This document shows, in pieces, positions 58,084 to 64,000 of a stretch of 64,000 nucleotides of DNA. The stretch lies in NCBI GenBank assembly GCA_013339765.2, contig CM023449.1, positions 220,973,555 to 221,037,554 of the forward strand, written 5' to 3'. Under the pieces are notes generated by a model, which saw nothing but the letters and a program-made list of their open reading frames with translations, was not told the DNA's origin and did not search any database. Origin of the DNA: Haemaphysalis longicornis (Eukaryota; Arthropoda; Arachnida; Ixodida; Ixodidae). Position numbers and translations under genes: made by a program. How positions within the stretch are numbered: the first letter of the stretch is position 1; every line of letters starts with the position of its first letter.

Positions 58084-59595
58084 CATTCAGCCATCCTGCT
58101 AAGAGTTCAAAAATTGTTGACCGAGAAATTTGTATAGCCAAAAGCTTGCCGAACAACTGAATCTTGAAACATACTTTATGGTTGTCAACACTGCTAAGCA
58201 AATAGAAAACGCTAGGCGTGTATGAAGCATAATATAAATGCAAAATTGGTAGTCGCAGTGTTCTAATTGAAAATAAATGTGCTCTTGAAATTTTCCAATA
58301 CGCACCTAAAAAAAGATTTTGACCCCAACACGCAAACAGAGCTCGCGCGAGCCTGGACCTCGTGTGAATGTTCCAACTTCAATAGTAACTAAAGGTTCCA
58401 GTAGAAGGGGCGAACAGTTCAACGCGGGAAAATTGAATTGAGTTGAGCAAATCTCCATCGTGTTTATCGTGGGAGGATCGAAAGCGAGGGGAAAGCATGA
58501 GGGGAGAGAAAAAGGGCGTCCACGTGGCAGAGGCGGCAGGAGGTTATCGTCTATCGGTGACGTTTTTTTTTTCAATTCAATTTATTTCTGACAGATGTTT
58601 ACGGTCATAGTACCTTTAAGTAAAACAGGAAAATGCACACTGCTGCCAATGTAAGAGAGGCAAAACACGACTACCTGACTCCTGACTGGGCCTCGCTTCC
58701 TGAATGTTTTGCATTTCTATGCAGAATTTGAAGGTAATAAAGCGTTGTTTCAGTGCACACATTCAGAACTGCACAGACCCTTTAAAGCACACTTCATAAA
58801 TGGGGCGGCATTTTCTACTCTAAAGAAACAAAAAAAAAACGGAATAAGAAACTGAACACAGAGCAAGATATACGAATACCTGACAATTAATGAGGGCTTA
58901 GCAAGATGGCTTTTAGACGTTTTTTAAACGTAGCAGCTGTTTTGGACTCACGTGCTATTTCAGGAAATTGTAGCCATTTTTATACATTTATTTCAGGACA
59001 TTTCTAGATCAAAGCCCCACTACCAGGCCCACGGCCGCTTGTATAAGTAGCGCCATCCTTTGAAGAGTGCCCGAACGTAGTTGAGCTTCCGCCGGATTCA
59101 GAAAACCTGTTCCCTTCCGTCTCCGGCATTCGGAGAGTACATTCACGAGCGGTAAATACGTGCACGCTTATCCGCGTTTTCCGAACGCTTTTTGGTTGTC
59201 CACGCGGACTTTCTGAGCTGCAAAATAACAATTCTTGTATCGGCGCGCCGCGATGACGAGGTTGTTGTTGCAAGCAGGCGGCTGAGCGTTCACCGTTAAA
59301 AATATCATGGTGGCACTACTGCTTCAGTCACTAGATGTAAACGAGGAAAAGGATGAAGCCACTCGATCATGTTCACCATGCGGCGGACGAAAGCGCCATG
59401 TGAGGGGCGTAGACAGCTTGGGAAGCTAAGTAACAACGCAGCTCCATCCAATGCGCGTATACAACGGTCGCGGTGTCGATCGGCGGCGGAAACTCTGGCT
59501 TCAAAACATGGCGGCACATCCGCTTCCATAGCCCGGAGAAAAGGGGGAGGGGGAGGGTTGGTAAGCTCTGGCCATGGAGGAAAGGCTCTGGCGCT
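58084..59595 (-). other. No gene; possible LINE 3' UTR, minus strand
   Basis: At 58563-58590 the plus strand reads TTTTTTTCAATTCAATTTAT, i.e. AATAAATTGAATTG plus an A run on the minus strand, a frequent LINE 3' end. No coding remnant confirms it. The GC-rich stretch around 59000-59580 is open on both strands without motifs. Confidence 0.3.
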
Positions 59596-60251
59596 TTAAG
59601 CCATGAAGACAAAACACAAGTTTCGTTCATTCAAAAGATTGCCTCTTTGGAATCATACTGAAACCACTTTTATTGTAAACTGCGCTCAAATAAGCTATAT
59701 AATTAGGAAAAAAGGAAATGACCACGCGACCCACCGGCTCATTTCCCGCAACAGAACCTATGATTTCATACCAGCGTGCTCTACGATTTGAGGAGGCCGG
59801 CAAAAGCAAACGCAAATTAGGCAGAGCTTATAAGCTTGCCGAACGAGCTATTTGCGCCTAAATGTAATGCATATCCATATTTCAGCAGTAAGAATGGTGC
59901 GGGAAACAGCAAAAGTTACAAAAATACGCGTAAACATAGAAGTACCGATGAACACTGCTGTTGGTACGGGGCGCACTATCCTCGTTTTAGCTGCACAGCA
60001 GTCCGGCGCTTCGGAGTTGTCTTACACGACGCTGGCCGATTGGCGTAAGCGACGTTGCCTTACGCGACCCTGTTTGTCAAGCATACCCCAGGTTTCACGA
60101 AGCAATTACTTTCTACGGTAACAAAAACACGCCAGGTATAAATACGGTCAAAAACAAAGCAATGGCGGAGGGCTGCGTATGCTAGCGCCGTCTGGCAGGT
60201 TTGACGGCAGCAAGGCTGCAGAGCCGAATGCCGCAGTGGAATTTTGTTTGT

Positions 60252-60498
60252 GATTGATTGATTTGATTGATTGTAGGGTTTAACGCGCCCACGCAACGCA
60301 GGCGATGAGGCGCGCCGTAGTGGAGGGCTCCGGATTAATTTTGACTACCTGGGGATCTTTAACGTGCGCCGAAATCTCGTACACACGGGCGTTTTTGCTT
60401 TTCGCCTCCATCAGAAAAGCGGCCGCCGCGGCCGGGAATCGAACCCGCGACCTCGTGCTCAGCAGCGCAACGCCTTAGCCACTGAGCCACCGCGGCGG
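60252..60498 (-). mobile_element. tRNA-derived SINE (Ruka-like), complete, with TSD
   Basis: Minus-strand A-box GTGGCTCAGTGGCTAAGG and B-box GGGTTCGATTCCC. Flanked by GTGGAATTTTGTTTGT (60236-60251 and 60499-60514). It is very close in sequence to 18992-19213, with extra GATTGATT units at the tail side, implying a recently active subfamily. Confidence 0.85.
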
Positions 60499-60576
60499 GT
60501 GGAATTTTGTTTGTATACGCGCCGTTGTGACTTCATTGCAGCCGTAACCAAAACACACCATTTGGCGGGATAATCA

Positions 60577-61327
60577 ATAATCATCATCATCATCACCACC
60601 AGCCTGTCTACGCCCACTGCAGGGCAAAGGCCTCCTATATTTCTCCAATTACCGCGGTCCTGTGCCAACTGTGACCAATTTATCCCTGCAAACCTCTTGA
60701 TCTCATCTGCCCATCTAACTTTCTTGTCTCCCCCTGCAACGCTTGCCTTCTCTAGGGATTCCACTCCTGTTACCCTTAACGACCACCGGTTATCTTGCCT
60801 GCCTTCGCATTACATGCCCGGCCCACGTCCATTTCTTCTTCTTAATTTCTACTAGTATGTCCTTAACACGTCCCTTAATGTTACACCTATCATTTTCCGC
60901 TTCATTTCCCGCTGAGTCGTTCTCATTTAAAGTTGAACCCTCTTAGTGAGCCTCCAAGTTTCTGCCCCGTAGGTGAGTACCGGTAAGATGCAGCTGGTCA
61001 TACGACTTTCCTTCTTCAAGGACAATGGAAGGCTGCCATTCATTATCTGAGAATGCCATGCCGTGTGCACCCCCATTCTTATCCTTCTAATTATCTCTGC
61101 CTCATGGTTGGGATCTGGGGTCACCAATTGGCCTAAGTATATATATGGCTTACGACTTCCACTGCCCTCGCCCCCGTATCCTAAACTGCTGTGCTGTCCC
61201 TAGGTTTATTGATCATTACTTTGGTTTTCTGCATATTCATTTCAGGCCCACGTTTCTACTCTGTTCGTCAATTTCGGAAAGCATGCTTTGCAATTCGTCC
61301 CCCGAGTTACTTAGCAAGGCAACGTCA
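60577..61327 (-). mobile_element. RTE-like LINE 3' fragment
   Basis: Read on the plus strand it starts with (ATC)n and CACCAGCCTGTCTACGCCCA, then matches 44815-45580 throughout (for example ATTCATTATCTGAGAATGCC, GGTGAGTACCGGTAAGATGC). It is the same LINE family as 44799-46728, 5'-truncated in the reverse transcriptase. Small indels break the frame. TSD unclear. Confidence 0.8.
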
Positions 61328-61464
61328 TATTTTAACCTAAATTGATTGATTTCTCAGTGAAAACGCCATCATTTGCTGCAGCACAAGCGCTGGGGACGCT
61401 GTAAAACACGAAATCTTTGAATAAAACAAAACAAACTTGTATTTTGTCTTCATGGCTCCTTTAA

Positions 61465-62611
61465 TGGGTGGCGGACGACAGTAGTATATGGATGGGCTTT
61501 ATTTGCAGCGACGTGAGCAGGTACGCGACTTTTTTTCTTTTTGTCATGCGAGTACGAGCCATGCTGGAGTGCGTTGGGCAGTCCGCAAGTTGACCTAGCG
61601 AACACTACCTGCCTACCGCTATCATCAGTTGCTCTTCATTTAACTCTCGCTTTCTGCCGTTTCGTACTTGCAAGCGGCAGACGTGACGTAAGTCAGCACA
61701 AGCCTTCCAAGTAAAGGTAGCGCTTGAAATGAACAACCATATCGGCCAGACTATTCCTGTACAATTGCGTATTACAAAGAAGTGAGAACGAACAAAGGCA
61801 TGCGATAAACCTCTATAGACGTACGTGCAGCTTGTTGTGTGTAATTTCCTCGTTGCACTTCTGCGAGCGTTATGTGCACGTTGAACGGCGATTTCGTTGT
61901 TTATTGAGGAAGGAAAATTAGCCTTCTCGGCCTGAGTTAATTCAGCGTTGCTGTTCTGTCGACGTTCAATCGCTGTTTCCGCGGAAGTTGACGCTTCACC
62001 TTTCGTCTTGTTTTTTTTTTTTTCAGCTTCTTTCACGAGTTCACTGTTATCCGGAAGAGGTAATGTATTTTCAGTACTTTGTGAATATTTCCACTAAGTA
62101 GGTACACAATAAGGAAGTTTCATCCTTGCGTTATTTTTCCTACCCTACCAAATTTGCCTAGTATCTTATTATGATGTATATCTTAAAACACAATTGCCCT
62201 TTCGAAGCCACTCTAGATATTGCTTTGATGCCAACCGTGTAAGCCTCAAGGAAAGGATAGCAGCTGATATTATTAAGAGAACGTTAAGGTGGGTGTGTAT
62301 AGGAATGACCACGCGGCGCAATACGTACTGGCGCGTTAAATGCTGTAACGTAACGTCGAATAGTGCAATTACCGCTTCTAGTTTCCAAAACGTGTATGGC
62401 ATACCACACAAGTGTTGTTACGAACTTACGTCTAGGCAGAGTTTTTGCGCCAGCAGCATTTTTTTACATTTTGGGAATCTAAAATCTTCACAGCAGTGCG
62501 CCCTCGGCGGAGAGTTGTGCACACTCAGAACGAAGGTTAAAAAACATTTATTAAATATTTTTATGCAGTAAAGAATCCTTTCCAAAGCCCCGGAACACAA
62601 CTCTATGCAGA
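61465..62611. other. No gene proven; possible microexon
   Basis: A 33-nt segment at 62027-62059 lies between a strong acceptor (a long T run plus CAG) and the donor GTAATG. It would encode LLSRVHCYPEE. No partner exons found. Other open frames, including the minus-strand 61605-62036 frame, lack motifs. Confidence 0.3.
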
Positions 62612-62865
62612 GGGAGAATAAACTTTATTACGAGCATCGTAATATGGGGTGGGGTCCTCAGTACACGACACCATTGGAGGCCCCTGCGGCCACGGCCCTT
62701 TCCACCATCCTAAGCTGAGACTAGAGACCGTAGCTGGACAGCCCCTTTCTCCACTTCTCACTGGACGGGTGCGCCTTTCTTTGAATCTTGGGGTTTGTCG
62801 AACACTCCCGTACCATGTGGTACAGGGTGCCCGGGGCAGCGCAGAATTTGCAATGCTGTACAAAA
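62612..62865 (-). mobile_element. LINE C-terminal fragment, minus strand
   Basis: The minus strand encodes KFCAAPGTLYHMVRECSTNP, a Cys/His knuckle like those of the other LINE ends here, then SEKWRKGLSSYGL and a stop; beyond it AVAAGASNGVVY and a second stop. The 3' end is GTAATAAAGTTTATTCTCCC. Truncated at its 5' side near 62865. Inactive. Confidence 0.7.
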
Positions 62866-64000
62866 TAAAGTCAAGAGCAGAAACTACAAAAATAAGAAAC
62901 AAATTTTTAGCTTCTTTTGGACGGAAACAGGATCATTTTTATAAAACAGTTTCTACTCGCGTTGTCCTTGCGGTGACTTACGTCTTGATATAATGGGGGT
63001 GCTTGGTGTTGGCAGTGATGACTGCTTGATCTGCCGTCATGAAAGACCAGAACGGCAACAACAAAGGAAGATATTTGAAATTATGTCCCGCTAAACGAAG
63101 TATCACGGCCAGCAGAACGAATCCTGCAATAAACTTCGCGTTTCGAACACATCAGTACAAATGTTGCAGCAACGACAATGCTCGTTGTCTGGGGCTCGCG
63201 AGAGCACCCTGTGTGCGAATCATGACGCCACTTTTTTCTAATGTCGAGTCAGCTTTATTCGCGCATTGTCTTCAGTAATTGGGAAATGGTCGATGCACCG
63301 TTGTTTTCTTGTGAATTCCAGCCTCGACATAAATTGCGAGTAAACACTTTATTCGTGCAAGCTGTAGACGTTGCTGTAGTCCTCATGGTTGATTGCTGGT
63401 GTCAAGGCTAACGATATATGCAAACGATTTAAGACGAAATGATTGATGCCACCCGCAACTGCAGTGCGCTACTTCGAAACAGGTTTTGAATGGTTGCTTC
63501 ATAGCCTCTCTGCGAATGTGAAGGAGTACATACTGGCGCTCCATATACGATCACGCACGGCGTGGTTAGCTCCGTTTGCCATGAGGCCAGAGCGACCAGA
63601 GGGTGTATCGCTATGTAGTTTGCTAAACAGCTAAATAATGTGGCTTCCTGGTGCTCCTCTTTCTGGGTGAGGCTCGGAACAAAGCTTATATCGTCGTCAT
63701 TGCCAACAAACACAGCACTGAGCTTCCGGGTTGCCTGGGCCCATTAACTTCGTCAACAGATAGTGTGTCGCACGAAATACAGTTCACATAGCACCAGAGA
63801 TGCCATCACGGGATTCGTCGTAAAGCGTACCATAAACTCGAGTGGTTATGTATCCCGAACTGTTGGCTCCTCCGAGTGTTCCTGCTACCACTTGAAACAC
63901 CGTGTCGTTGCTCCAACTTTTCCGAATCAGTAAAATAACGAATGCCGAATCTTGTAAAGTTTATGGTGAGATACCGTGTGTCTTTCTTGGTATGGTATGA
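62866..64000. other. No gene recognised
   Basis: Anonymous sequence to the end of the window. Short frames on both strands without motifs. Confidence 0.4.

Larger units (their letters stand above)
59596..61464 (+). mobile_element. TTAA-flanked element, copy E3, with two nested insertions
   Basis: Starts TTAAGCCATGAAGACAAAAC and ends TTCATGGCTCCTTTAA. Colinear with E1 but clearly more diverged. Two insertions interrupt it: a SINE (60252-60498) and an RTE-like LINE fragment (about 60577-61327). Without them it would be about 0.9 kb. No transposase. Confidence 0.8.

Noticed and set aside
57783..58243. Cys-rich or Thr-Asp-Arg-rich frames on both strands
   Set aside because: Translation of the CTGT microsatellite; all frames are open because of the repeat.

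Overview
The window looks like nuclear DNA from an arthropod, most likely a hard tick. The evidence is indirect. There are no bacterial operons or dense open frames. Almost everything recognisable is transposon-derived: tRNA-derived SINEs of the kind known from ticks (Ruka-like), RTE-like and other LINE fragments with zinc-knuckle C-termini, a Ty3/Gypsy-type LTR element, hAT-type elements with 8-bp target duplications, foldback elements and microsatellites. Protein-coding signal is sparse and split into short exons with GT/AG borders. I assign no species.

Layout. 0-13 kb: mostly anonymous sequence with a long CTCAAA-type minisatellite (3.06-3.69 kb), a tRNA-like sequence (4.76 kb), a SINE fragment (7.14 kb) and one copy of a dispersed repeat called R1 here (8.73-9.80 kb). 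13.06-14.59 kb: a block repeated in inverted, diverged form at 55.24-57.13 kb. 14.7-17.4 kb: short repeats (R2) and a 150-bp tandem duplication. 18.1-20 kb: three LINE 3' ends, one split by a SINE. 21.02-25.33 kb: a 4.3-kb LTR retrotransposon with both LTRs, a primer site, a broken gag region and no pol. 27.02-32.71 kb: a 5.7-kb interval with hAT-like ends and 8-bp duplications, itself full of insertions. 38.93-41.21 kb: two near-identical 1.1-kb TTAA-flanked elements head to head, forming a large palindrome. 41.82-42.54 kb: a long-arm foldback. 44.47-46.93 kb: a second R1 copy split by an RTE-like LINE whose 5' part is inverted. 47.74-48.04 kb: a 298-bp hAT-type MITE. 48.33-54.18 kb: the best candidate host gene, four phase-compatible exons with a poly(A) signal, of unknown function. 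54.97-57.13 kb: a possible exon next to the second copy of the inverted block. 59.60-61.46 kb: a third copy of the TTAA element with a SINE and a LINE nested inside. 62.6 kb: another LINE 3' end.

The genes do not form a pathway. The main content is a layered record of transposition plus one partial unknown gene on the plus strand. I found no new defence, biosynthetic or signalling system. The most unusual items are the 2.3-kb palindrome, the inverted duplicated block with coding-like conservation, the twin-primed LINE inside R1, and the unidentified four-exon gene. Homology was judged by reading the sequence; no database search or percent-identity calculation was possible.
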